From: Caballeronia udeis
Lineage (GTDB): Bacteria > Pseudomonadota > Gammaproteobacteria > Burkholderiales > Burkholderiaceae
Reading direction: 5' to 3'
Assembly (NCBI RefSeq): GCF_001544555.2
Contig: NZ_FCOK02000027.1
Span: 44,585 to 108,584, forward strand
DNA: 64,000 nt
A program made the translations under genes and the position numbers. Shown here piece after piece: positions 17,508 to 25,770 of this stretch. A model generated the notes under the pieces. That model was not told the DNA's origin, did not search any database, and was given only the letters and a program-made list of their open reading frames with translations. Position 1 is the first letter of the stretch. Each line of letters opens with the position of its first letter.

Positions 17508-20363
17508 TCATGGGGCTTTAGGGTCCAACGGAGAAAAATCGGCGAAGTCTTGTTCGGCTTCGTCGGAGAAACTGGGCACGGGCGGCGCGGCATCCACGGG
17601 CAAGGTGAACCAGAAGCGCGCGCCCAGGACCCGAGGGTCCGGAATGCTCTCGTCCAGCCGGTTATTCGCGCCGATTGTACCGCCGTGCGCCTGCACGATC
17701 GCGCGGCAAATCGAGAGCCCGAGTCCAATGCCCGGCTTGGCCGACTCCTTCTCGCCGCGCGTAAATTTCTCGAACACGCGATCCTCCGTGTTGGCGGGCA
17801 AACCCGGACCGTTATCGTCGATATGAACACGCACGAACGGTTTGCCGTCCACCTTCACGCTCTCAGCGCCAATGACGAGCTTCGAGGCCGCCGGCGTGTA
17901 TTTCGCGGCGTTCTCCAGCAGGTTCGAGAAGAGCCGTTCCATCAGCACGGCATCGAGTTGCAGGAACGGCAGGTCGGCGGGCAGACGGACCTCGACCGGG
18001 CGGCCGGTCAAGACCCGCCGACACGCCCGCAGCGCTGCGCCGACCGTCTCTTCAAGCAGCGACCATTGCCGGTTCAGCCGCAGGCCACCCGCCTGCAAGC
18101 GCGCCATGTCCAGCAAGTTCGTGACAATGCTGGTCATGCGCAGCGATTCATCATGGATCGCCGCGACCAATTCGGCATTGGCGGGTGAGCGGGCGTCACC
18201 GCGCGCCTCTGCGAGCACCGATGCAAACCCGACGATAGTCGTGAGCGGCGTGCGCAAATCGTGCGAGATGGCGGACAGCAGCGAATTGCGCAGGCGTTCG
18301 GATTCCATGCTCACCAGCGCGTCACGCGCAATCTCGACGTAATGCACCCGTTCGAGCGCCAGCGCGATCTGCGCGGCGAATGCATCGAGCATGCGCTTTT
18401 GTTCGGGGACATCGAGCTCCCCGGCGTTACGTGTAACGACCGCGAGCACGCCACGGGTGCGCATTGGCGCCTTGAGCGGCAGATAAAGCGCGGCCGCGGC
18501 AGGCAGCGTGTCCGTGCCGTGTCCGGCCGGCTTCTGCTGGTCGTAGACCCATTGGCCGACATCCAGATCGAGCGCGCTGGCATCAAGCAGCAGCGCAGCT
18601 GCGGATGCATCCGACGGGTCGAGTTTCTGGCGGACTTTGTCGCTGGAATCGGGCAGCAGCATCGCGACCTTCGCGCGGAACACTTCGCTCACGTGCCGCA
18701 TGCCGATACCGACGATCTGCTCGGTTGCAAGCGCTGCGCCGAGTTCGCCGGCCATCGCGTACATTGCGCCGGTGCGGCGCTCGCGCTTCGACGCCACGCG
18801 CGCCTCGCGCCGCAAGCTCGACGTGAGGTGACTGATCACCAGCGACGTCAGCAGCATGCCGGCGAAGGTCAGCAGGTATTGGGTATCGGAGACCGATAGC
18901 GACATACGCGGCGGCACGAAAAAGAAGTCGAAGGCCGCGACGCTCAGGAACGACAACAGCACGCCCGGACCACGGCCGATGCGCGCCGCCGCGTAAATCA
19001 CGCCGATCAGATAAAACATCACGAGGTTCGTGAGATCGAAATGATCGCGGATCTGGCTTGCGAGCAGCGTGATGACCGCGCAGATAGCGATAGCCTGCGC
19101 ATAGCCCCGTGGTGCCGAGCGACGCTCGCGCGCGGCGCTCAACGCGTCGTGCCAGTCGGGAGCAACCCCCGCCTCTTGCGACGACGATCCGCTTCCGTCA
19201 CCCGAGCCGGCGGCTTCGCTTCCATCGCTCTCCCGCGCTCGAATCAGCGTGAGATCGAGGTCGCCCGCGTGTTCCGCCAAACGCTCGCCGAACGACCGCT
19301 TTAACCAGCGCGCGAGGCCGCGATGCGTCGTTGCACCCGCCACCAGCTTCGACGCGTTGCGCGCCTGCGCATAGCCAATCAACGTGGCGACGGCGTCGTC
19401 GCCGGCCAGCGTCACCGTCTCCGCGCCCAGTTCGGCGGCGAGCTTGAGCGCGGCGAGCGTACGTTCGCGACGGGCGTCGGAGAGTTTCTGCAGTCTCGGG
19501 GTTTCGACATACACCGCGATCCAGTCGGAGCGAAGGCTTGCCGCGAGCCTCGCGGCAGCACGCGCGAGCGTAGGTGCTTCCGGCCCCGGCCCAATGCACA
19601 CCACCAGCCGGTCGCGCGCCTGCCAGATCCTGTCGATAGAACGATCCGCGCGATATTCGCGCATCTGGGCATCGACGCGATCCGCCGTGCGCCGCAGCGC
19701 CAGTTCGCGCAGCGCGATCAGGTTGCCCTTGCGAAAGAAATTGCGGACTGCATGCTCCGCCTGCTGCGGCATGTAGACCTTCCCGTGGCGCAGCCGTTCA
19801 AGCAACTCCTCGGGCGGGAGATCGACCAGCGTGACTTCATCGGCCTCATCCAGCACGCGATCCGGAACCGTCTCGAATACGCGGATCTGCGTGATCTGGC
19901 CCACGATATCGTTCAGGCTTTCCAGGTGCTGGACATTGACGGTGGTGTACACGTCAATACCCGCGTCCAGCAGCTCATGCACGTCCTGCCAGCGCTTCAG
20001 ATGACGTGCGCCCGGGACATTCGAATGAGCAAGTTCATCAACAAGCAGAAGCTGCGGGTGACGCTTAAGCGCTGCGTCGAGATCGAACTCCTGGAGCGCA
20101 TGGCCCCGGTACATCGTGTTCGCCAACGGCAGTTGTTCGAGGTCTTCCAGTAACGCGGCCGTTTCGCTTCTGCCGTGCGTTTCCACTATGCCGGCAACCA
20201 CATCGTCGCCCTGCTGCTTCCTGCTGCGCGCTGCAAGCAGCATGGCGTAGGTCTTGCCCACTCCCGCCGACGCGCCAAAGAATATCTTCAGCCGTCCGCG
20301 ATGACGCTTCTCTTCTTCTCTCTGCAACTTTCCGAGTAGCTCGTCTGGGTTTGGGCGGTTCAT
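17508..20363 (-). CDS. kdpD: KdpD osmosensitive K+ sensor histidine kinase
   Basis: A 951-residue sensor kinase with the full KdpD plan. The N-terminal KdpD domain has Walker A 'GASAGVGKT' (30-38) and 'LLVDELAHSNVPGARH'. A universal-stress-like domain (about 250-375) is followed by four membrane helices (DUF4118, about 425-520), a GAF-like domain (about 535-665), HisKA with His701 in 'SAISHDLRTPL', and an HATPase domain ending near 935. It senses low K+ or turgor and phosphorylates KdpE. E. coli KdpD has 894 residues; the extra length is mainly a Gly/Ser linker near residue 390. kdpC, normally directly upstream, is absent. Confidence 0.95.
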   Translation of the reverse strand: MNRPNPDELLGKLQREEEKRHRGRLKIFFGASAGVGKTYAMLLAARSRKQQGDDVVAGIVETHGRSETAALLEDLEQLPLANTMYRGHALQEFDLDAALKRHPQLLLVDELAHSNVPGARHLKRWQDVHELLDAGIDVYTTVNVQHLESLNDIVGQITQIRVFETVPDRVLDEADEVTLVDLPPEELLERLRHGKVYMPQQAEHAVRNFFRKGNLIALRELALRRTADRVDAQMREYRADRSIDRIWQARDRLVVCIGPGPEAPTLARAAARLAASLRSDWIAVYVETPRLQKLSDARRERTLAALKLAAELGAETVTLAGDDAVATLIGYAQARNASKLVAGATTHRGLARWLKRSFGERLAEHAGDLDLTLIRARESDGSEAAGSGDGSGSSSQEAGVAPDWHDALSAARERRSAPRGYAQAIAICAVITLLASQIRDHFDLTNLVMFYLIGVIYAAARIGRGPGVLLSFLSVAAFDFFFVPPRMSLSVSDTQYLLTFAGMLLTSLVISHLTSSLRREARVASKRERRTGAMYAMAGELGAALATEQIVGIGMRHVSEVFRAKVAMLLPDSSDKVRQKLDPSDASAAALLLDASALDLDVGQWVYDQQKPAGHGTDTLPAAAALYLPLKAPMRTRGVLAVVTRNAGELDVPEQKRMLDAFAAQIALALERVHYVEIARDALVSMESERLRNSLLSAISHDLRTPLTTIVGFASVLAEARGDARSPANAELVAAIHDESLRMTSIVTNLLDMARLQAGGLRLNRQWSLLEETVGAALRACRRVLTGRPVEVRLPADLPFLQLDAVLMERLFSNLLENAAKYTPAASKLVIGAESVKVDGKPFVRVHIDDNGPGLPANTEDRVFEKFTRGEKESAKPGIGLGLSICRAIVQAHGGTIGANNRLDESIPDPRVLGARFWFTLPVDAAPPVPSFSDEAEQDFADFSPLDPKAP

Positions 20364-20806
20364 TTTTTAGCTTCTTGGAGCCATCGCATCCTGGGCGAAG
20401 GCCGGTTTCTTTGCTTCGACATCAACATACTGACACGCAGCTTTCCCAGTATGACTAGCCGGTACGTTTTGTGTTGCCGGCGCCGGGTCCGATATTGGGT
20501 TCACTGCCGGGTTTTCCCCAGGTATTGAGCAATGGCCCGAACATTAAGCGCGCCAGCATAAAAGGCGGCTCAAAGATCGGGGGGGCGGACGTAAAGAATG
20601 TGTAAATAGAGCGGAGAAAGACCCTCGCAGCGAGGCTTTTTGCGGTGGTCTTGCCGCGGGTGTTTTAATCATGCAGGTCGCAAGGCGTCCAGTCCGGTGC
20701 GTCACCCGCGGACTAGTTTTATTCGCATTCATTCGCCCCGACCGAGAGGGATGGCGCGGCATGAAAGAACGCCGCCGCCCGCCGCGTTCCCCGCCTCACG
20801 CTCTCA
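20364..20806. other. Intergenic region upstream of kdpD
   Basis: 443 bp between the quinone oxidoreductase gene and kdpD. No remnant of kdpC was seen in any frame. A small hairpin (20623-20627 with 20631-20635, loop CAG) followed by five Ts on the plus strand is terminator-like, but no plus-strand gene ends here. The kdpDE promoter must lie here; no clear -35/-10 pair was found. Confidence 0.45.
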
Positions 20807-21790
20807 TCAAGGCAGGAGAATCGTCGATCCCGTGGTCCGGCGCGCCTCCAGATCTTCGTGCGCCCTTGCGGCTTGTGCCAGCGGATAACGCTGCCGCACG
20901 CTCGTTTTTACCTGGCCCGTGCTCAGCACATTGAACAGTTCGCCCGTCATCTCCTCAAGATCGCTGCGTTTGGCGATATAGCTGAACAACGTGGGCCGCG
21001 TGAAATAAAGCGAACCACGTCCGGCAAACTCGGACGAATCGATAGGTGGCAACGGCCCCGATGTATTGCCGAAACTCACAAACATGCCCAACGGTGCAAG
21101 ACAGTCGAGCGATGCCGTATAGGTATCCTTGCCGATCGAATCGTAGACCACCGGCACGCCCGCGCCGTTCGTGATTTCGCGCACCCGCTTCGTGAAGTCC
21201 TCGCGGGTATAGACGATTGGATGATCGCAGCCGTGCGCCTTCGCGAGTTCAGCCTTCTCGTCCGATCCAACAGTGCCGATCACCGTCGCCCCGAGCGCCT
21301 TGGCCCACTGGCACGCGAGCATGCCTACACCGCCCGCCGCCGCGTGGATCAGGATCGTATCGCCGGCTTTCACGCGATACGTCCGCCGCAGCAGATATTG
21401 CGCAGTCAGACCTTGCAACATCACTGACGCCGCGTCCTCGTACGCAATTGCATCGGGCAGGTGCACGACATATTGCGCCGACATCACCCGTTCCTCCGCG
21501 TAGGCGCCCGGCGGCCGCGATGCGTAGGCGACCCGTTCGCCTACCTTGAAATTCGTCACGCCTTCACCCACCGCGGTCACTTCTCCTGCCGCTTCCATGC
21601 CAATACCGCCGGGTAGCGGCATGGGGTATAGCCCGGTACGGAAGTACACGTCGATGTAATTCAATCCGACCGCATGATGCTTCACCCGAATCTCGCCCTT
21701 GCCGGGCTCGCCTACTTCGACGTCGACCCATTTCATCACTTCCGGGCCACCGGTTTTATCGAATCGAATTGCCTTTGTCACCTTTGTCAC
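20807..21790 (-). CDS. Zinc-less quinone oxidoreductase (QorA-like, MDR family)
   Basis: A 327-residue NADPH:quinone oxidoreductase of the medium-chain dehydrogenase/reductase superfamily. The N-terminal GroES-like domain contains 'HHAVGLNYIDVYFRTGLYP' and 'GIGMEAAGEVTAVG'. The Rossmann domain has 'AAAGGVG' (about residues 150-156). The zinc-binding cysteines of alcohol dehydrogenases are missing, as in quinone oxidoreductases. The chosen start is GTG at 21790, with AGGAG upstream; a second in-frame GTG follows 9 bases later because the start lies in a 9-bp repeat. It lies 46 bp after mgsA on the same strand and could be co-transcribed. Both enzymes would fit carbonyl/electrophile metabolism, which is inference. 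Confidence 0.92.
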   Translation of the reverse strand: MTKVTKAIRFDKTGGPEVMKWVDVEVGEPGKGEIRVKHHAVGLNYIDVYFRTGLYPMPLPGGIGMEAAGEVTAVGEGVTNFKVGERVAYASRPPGAYAEERVMSAQYVVHLPDAIAYEDAASVMLQGLTAQYLLRRTYRVKAGDTILIHAAAGGVGMLACQWAKALGATVIGTVGSDEKAELAKAHGCDHPIVYTREDFTKRVREITNGAGVPVVYDSIGKDTYTASLDCLAPLGMFVSFGNTSGPLPPIDSSEFAGRGSLYFTRPTLFSYIAKRSDLEEMTGELFNVLSTGQVKTSVRQRYPLAQAARAHEDLEARRTTGSTILLP

Positions 21791-21836
21791 CTTTGTCTCC
21801 TGTTGCCGGCGTCAGCCGGTCGCTATGCAGCACAGC

Positions 21837-22223
21837 CTAAACCCGGCTCAGGCGCAGTTTCAGATCATCAAGAATCATGCGTGCCGTCGCGAGATTCGTC
21901 GCGCACGCCACGTTGTGGACGTCACACGCGCGCACCAGTGCGTTGATATCCGGCTCGTGCGGTTGCGGCGTCATGGGGTCGCGCAGGAAAACCACCACGT
22001 CGACCCGCCCCTCCGCCAGTTCGGCGCCAATCTGCAGATCGCCGCCGAACGGTCCGGAGAGCTTGCGCTCGACCTCCAGTCCGTGGGCTGCCGCAATCCG
22101 CGCACCGGTCGTGCCGGTCGCTACCAACCGGCACTGCGCCAGCGTGGCCGCGAATTCGCCGGCCAGGGCCACGATGTCATCTTTCTTCATGTCGTGCGCG
22201 ATCAGCGCGACGCGTGGGGTCAT
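21837..22223 (-). CDS. mgsA: Methylglyoxal synthase
   Basis: A 128-residue protein converting dihydroxyacetone phosphate to methylglyoxal and phosphate, a bypass that relieves sugar-phosphate stress. Family motifs are visible: 'ALIAHDMKKDD' at the N terminus, the phosphate-binding 'ATGTTG' (about 35-40), 'SGPFGGDLQIGA' with the catalytic Asp, 'FLRDPM' and 'HEPDINALVRACDVHNV'. It is slightly shorter than E. coli MgsA (152 residues), which is normal for the group. It lies between an SDR-like gene and a quinone oxidoreductase gene on the same strand with short gaps (about 40 bp each), so the three may form an operon. Confidence 0.95.
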   Translation of the reverse strand: MTPRVALIAHDMKKDDIVALAGEFAATLAQCRLVATGTTGARIAAAHGLEVERKLSGPFGGDLQIGAELAEGRVDVVVFLRDPMTPQPHEPDINALVRACDVHNVACATNLATARMILDDLKLRLSRV

Positions 22224-22263
22224 CGGATGCCTCCCGGTTGTGATGTTTTATGGGATTCGACGA

Positions 22264-23043
22264 TCAATACGTGCCCGGATAAGCACCGCCGTCGATCAGC
22301 AGGTTCTGCCCCGTGATATAGCCCGCATGGACGCTGCACAGATAAGCACAGGCCTTGCCGAACTCCTCGGGCGTGCCGAACCGGCCCGCCGGCAGCTTGC
22401 TCATGCGGCGCTTCTTGGCCTCTTCCACCGAAATGTTGTTCGCCTTCGCGTCCGCCTGGAACGTAGTGACGAGACGGTCGGTATCGAAGGAACCCGGCAG
22501 CAGGTTGTTGATGGTGACCCCGCTGGCCGCGACCTTGCGCGACAAACCCGCGATAAAACCCGTCAACCCGGAACGCGCGCCGTTCGAGAGGCCCAGTACG
22601 TCGATAGGCGCCTTCACCGAGGAACTCGTGATATTCACGATTCGTCCGAAGCCACGCTCAATCATGCCGTCGAGCGTCTTCCTGATCAGTTCGATCGGCG
22701 TCAGCATGTTCGAATCAAGCGCCTTGATCCAGTCGTCACGCGAGAATTGCCGGAAATCCCCCGGTGGCGGCCCACCGGCATTGTTCACGAGAATGTCCGG
22801 CGCGGGGCACGCGGCCAGCGCCGCGGCGTGGCCTTCGTCCGTGGTGATGTCGCACGCTACCGTCGTCACATTCACCCCAAAGCTTGAACGAAGATGCTCG
22901 GCCGTGGCCTCAAGCGGTCCTGGCGTGCGCGCCACGATCACGAGATTGACACCCTCCGCCGCCAGCGCCTCGGCACAACCGCGTCCCAAACCCTTGCTGG
23001 CCGCGCACACGAGCGCTGTGCGCCCCTTGATTCCCATGTCCAT
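22264..23043 (-). CDS. SDR-like protein without the catalytic Tyr/Lys (BKR-like subgroup)
   Basis: A 259-residue protein with a short-chain dehydrogenase fold: 'VCAASKGLGRG' at the cofactor site (residues 12-22, lacking the usual TGxxxGxG start), 'DILVNNAGG' (83-91) and 'RIVNITSSSVK' around residue 140. Where active SDRs have YxxxK, this protein has Leu150 and Asn154 ('VLGLSNGARSG'), so the catalytic tetrad is broken. This fits the BKR_like_SDR_like subgroup, described as lacking a perfect tetrad; annotation as an active 3-oxoacyl-ACP reductase would be unsafe. The start ATG at 23043 is preferred over a 104-residue upstream extension. Confidence 0.88.
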   Translation of the reverse strand: MDMGIKGRTALVCAASKGLGRGCAEALAAEGVNLVIVARTPGPLEATAEHLRSSFGVNVTTVACDITTDEGHAAALAACPAPDILVNNAGGPPPGDFRQFSRDDWIKALDSNMLTPIELIRKTLDGMIERGFGRIVNITSSSVKAPIDVLGLSNGARSGLTGFIAGLSRKVAASGVTINNLLPGSFDTDRLVTTFQADAKANNISVEEAKKRRMSKLPAGRFGTPEEFGKACAYLCSVHAGYITGQNLLIDGGAYPGTY

Positions 23044-23383
23044 TGCTGTCCCTTTCTGGTTGTCCGCGTTCAAACCGGTTGAAACGATTAAAACCGGGGT
23101 AATGAAATCTCGTGCCGAATCCTGGTCCACAGTCCGTTCGTACGGACCGCGTGATGCAATTCTAGAAGAATGAGGGATCAGACGTCGGCCGCGCAATAGA
23201 CCGGACGGCGTATCGCCCGCAAACTCTGCTTTAGGCACGCCTAATTTGGGTAAACTGGCGTCATTGCTTGAGCGCAGCCATGCAAAACCGCCTTGCTGGC
23301 GGAAGATGCGCGGCTTCAGAAGCGAACGAATCACCCCATTCACTCGAATCCACACCTAATGCCGCGGCAACCGCGCGAATTCC
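23044..23383. other. Divergent promoter region between the SDR-like gene and upp
   Basis: 340 bp. It contains a perfect 14-bp palindrome-like element (TTAGGC, 2 nt, GCCTAA; 23231-23244), a possible operator. No gene is supported here; short frames lack start signals. Confidence 0.45.
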
Positions 23384-24037
23384 ATGAAACAGGACAGCCG
23401 CTTTCCCAATCTCTTCATCCTCAGCCACCCGCTGATCCAGCACAAGCTGACGCACATGCGGGACAAGGACACGTCCACGCGCACATTCCGCGAGTTGCTG
23501 CGCGAGATCACGCTGTTGATGGGTTATGAGATCACCCGCAACCTGCCGCTGACCACCAAGCGCGTCGAAACCCCGCTGGTCACCGTCGACTCGCCCGTGA
23601 TCGCCGGCAAGAAGCTGGCTATCGTGCCGGTGCTGCGGGCCGGCATTGGCATGTCGGACGGGCTGCTGGACCTGATTCCGTCGGCGCGGGTCGGCCATAT
23701 CGGCGTGTATCGCGCGGAAGATCACCGGCCGGTCGAATATCTTGTGCGCCTGCCACCCGACCTGGAAGAGCGCGTCTTCATCCTGTGCGATCCAATGGTG
23801 GCGACCGGCTATTCGGCGGTCCACGCGGTGGACGTGATGAAGCGGCGCAAGGTGCTCGGCGAGAACATCATTTTCGTGGCGCTGGTCGCGGCGCCTGAAG
23901 GCGTGAAGGTTTTCTCCGACGCCCACCCGGACGTGAAACTGTACGTGGCCTCGCTCGACTCGCATTTGAACGAGCACGCGTATATCGTGCCGGGCCTGGG
24001 CGACGCGGGCGACCGGCTGTTCGGCACGAAGAACTGA
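23384..24037 (+). CDS. upp: Uracil phosphoribosyltransferase
   Basis: A 217-residue salvage enzyme that joins uracil and PRPP to make UMP. Family features are 'RELLREITLLMGYE' near the N terminus, 'VPVLRAGIGMSDG' (about 81-93), the PRPP-binding loop 'ILCDPMVATGYSAVHAVD' (about 130-147) and the C-terminal uracil-binding segment 'YIVPGLGDAGDRLFGT'. The length is usual (E. coli Upp 208). It is a single-gene unit here; no uracil permease gene lies next to it, unlike in E. coli. It is divergent from the SDR-like gene. The ATG at 23384 begins the conserved N terminus. Confidence 0.96.
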   Translation: MKQDSRFPNLFILSHPLIQHKLTHMRDKDTSTRTFRELLREITLLMGYEITRNLPLTTKRVETPLVTVDSPVIAGKKLAIVPVLRAGIGMSDGLLDLIPSARVGHIGVYRAEDHRPVEYLVRLPPDLEERVFILCDPMVATGYSAVHAVDVMKRRKVLGENIIFVALVAAPEGVKVFSDAHPDVKLYVASLDSHLNEHAYIVPGLGDAGDRLFGTKN

Positions 24038-24471
24038 CACGGGACCCAAGCACCGGCACAGGGACATGAAAGGACGCGCGCACCGTCAGAGCAAGGCCAA
24101 AGCCTGCCGAACCGGCGCGCCATGATAAAATTCGGGTCCGCCAAATAAGCGGTTCGCGCGTTAAACGATTGGCTGGCATGAATGGCTGGCGTCTGAGTTG
24201 CTCCCTGGGCTGGCGTCATTCGGCCGGCAGCAGGTTGTCGGCGGCTGAGTTGCCTGGTTGATCCGCGGGTTTGTGGAATCGCGAATTGTCAGAAATCAGC
24301 GCAGCCCCGCTGAACCGCAAAAACAGGGCGTGCGCCGTGCCACGCCTTGCCATTTAAGCCCTGCAACCATGCAGCGCAAACATAAAATGCCGGCCGGCGA
24401 AAAACGCCGCATCTGGCGGCGTTATTGACACACAGGCGTGCGAGAAAAGCTCGTGCGCGATGGAGAAAGGT
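24038..24471 (+). other. Intergenic region between upp and yebC
   Basis: 434 bp without a supported gene. A perfect 8-bp inverted repeat (24403-24410 with 24416-24423, loop 5 nt) lies 49 bp before yebC and is followed by TTGACA (24425-24430), which could be a -35 element, but no good -10 follows. No tRNA-like fold was found. Confidence 0.4.
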
Positions 24472-25200
24472 ATGGCGGGTCATTCAAAATGGGCCAACAT
24501 CAAGCATAAGAAGGCGGCAACCGACGCCAAGCGTGGCAAGGTCTGGACGCGTCTTATCAAGGAAATTCAGGTGGCCGCGCGCATGGGCGGCGGAGAAATG
24601 GACACGAACCCGCGCCTGCGGCTCTCCGTCGAGAAAGCCTACGACGCCAACATGCCCAAAGACAACATCAACCGCGCGATCCAGCGCGGCGTGGGTGGTG
24701 TCGACGGCGCGACGTATGAAGAAATTCGCTACGAAGGCTACGGTATCGGCGGAGCGGCGATCATCGTGGACACCATGACGGACAACCGTACCCGGACCGT
24801 CGCGGAAGTCCGCCACGCGTTCTCGAAGTTCGGCGGCAACATGGGCACGGACGGCTCGGTGGCGTTCATGTTCGATCACGTCGGCCAGTTCCTGTTCGCT
24901 CCCGGCACGTCCGAAGACAAGTTGATGGAAGCGGCGCTCGAAGCAGGCGCGGACGACGTGGTAACGAACGACGACGGCAGTATTGAGGTGGTTTGCCCGG
25001 CCAACGACTTCCAGAAGGTGAAAGACGCGCTGCAAGCCGCAGGCTTCAAGGCCGAAGTGGCCGAAGTCATCATGAAACCGCAGACCGAGGTCGAGTTCAC
25101 GGGCGAGGACGCGGCGAAAATGCAGAAATTGCTCGACGCTCTGGAAAATCTGGACGACGTGCAAGAGGTTTACACCAACGCGACTATCGACGTGGAATGA
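24472..25200 (+). CDS. yebC: YebC/PmpR family protein
   Basis: A 242-residue protein starting 'MAGHSKWANIKHKK', the hallmark of the family, with 'GPGGEMDTNPRLR'-like and 'MPKDNINRAIQRG' segments in the first 70 residues and acidic domains after it. Members were first described as DNA-binding regulators (PmpR) and more recently as translation factors that help ribosomes through difficult sequences such as polyproline (TACO1 in mitochondria). The ATG at 24472 is chosen because it opens the conserved motif; an in-frame ATG lies 12 bases upstream. In many proteobacteria yebC is next to ruvC; here it precedes purD, as is usual in Burkholderia. Confidence 0.96.
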   Translation: MAGHSKWANIKHKKAATDAKRGKVWTRLIKEIQVAARMGGGEMDTNPRLRLSVEKAYDANMPKDNINRAIQRGVGGVDGATYEEIRYEGYGIGGAAIIVDTMTDNRTRTVAEVRHAFSKFGGNMGTDGSVAFMFDHVGQFLFAPGTSEDKLMEAALEAGADDVVTNDDGSIEVVCPANDFQKVKDALQAAGFKAEVAEVIMKPQTEVEFTGEDAAKMQKLLDALENLDDVQEVYTNATIDVE

Positions 25201-25770
25201 TCACCGGGTAACGCGGCCAGCGGTCCGCCGCGCCGCCCGGGCTTGCCTGAGCGCTGTGACCAACGGGATGCGCGCGGAGCAACACCGGCCTCCGCTGGCA
25301 GCCGTTTCTGGCTCGATTGGTGCATGTGCAAAGGGTGTGCTTCAGGCGATTGTCTGGACAACGGAGCCCGGACGAGTGCGCAGACGAATGCGGCGGTGGT
25401 CATGCGTGAACGTAAACCCGCGGACTCACTTGTCACGTGAAAGGCAAACGGGCACGTGAGTTGAAATGCGGGCCTGAAATACAGGCCCGATATAGTCGTT
25501 GAAGTGGGCCGAACCTGGCCGGGAAGCCGCGTTTGACAACCGGGAAGTTGCGTGACGCAGCCGCGTGATGGCGCGAACCACTTCCCCGTGTCAACAACGC
25601 ACCCGGCGGGAATTCGGCAGACGTCCGGCAAAGACCCGGCGCACGGCAAAGCAGATATCCGCGGATCAGGCGCGGCGGACCCGTTTAAAACGGTTCGAAT
25701 CGGTTCACGCCCATTCGAACCGGCCCGCCCTCCTGCCGCCATGAATTTCTTAAGATCTTCGAGGATTTAA
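25201..25770 (+). other. yebC-purD intergenic region with hairpins
   Basis: 570 bp without a supported gene. It holds an 8-bp stem (25469-25476 with 25482-25489, loop AAATA) that may terminate yebC although no T-tract follows, and two overlapping inverted repeats just before purD. A T-loop-like GGTTCGAAT at 25692 is part of those repeats, not a tRNA. Confidence 0.45.
25681..25722 (+). promoter_or_regulatory. Overlapping inverted repeats in the purD leader
   Basis: The palindrome CCGTTTAAAACGG (25681-25693) overlaps a second perfect 10-bp inverted repeat (25691-25700 with 25713-25722, 12-nt loop). The second ends 48 bp before the purD ATG. They could be an operator or a leader RNA structure; neither matches the E. 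coli PurR box. Confidence 0.4.

Noticed and set aside
25691..25722. A tRNA T-loop-like sequence (GGTTCGAAT)
   Set aside because: No acceptor, D or anticodon stem can be drawn around it; it belongs to the inverted repeats before purD.
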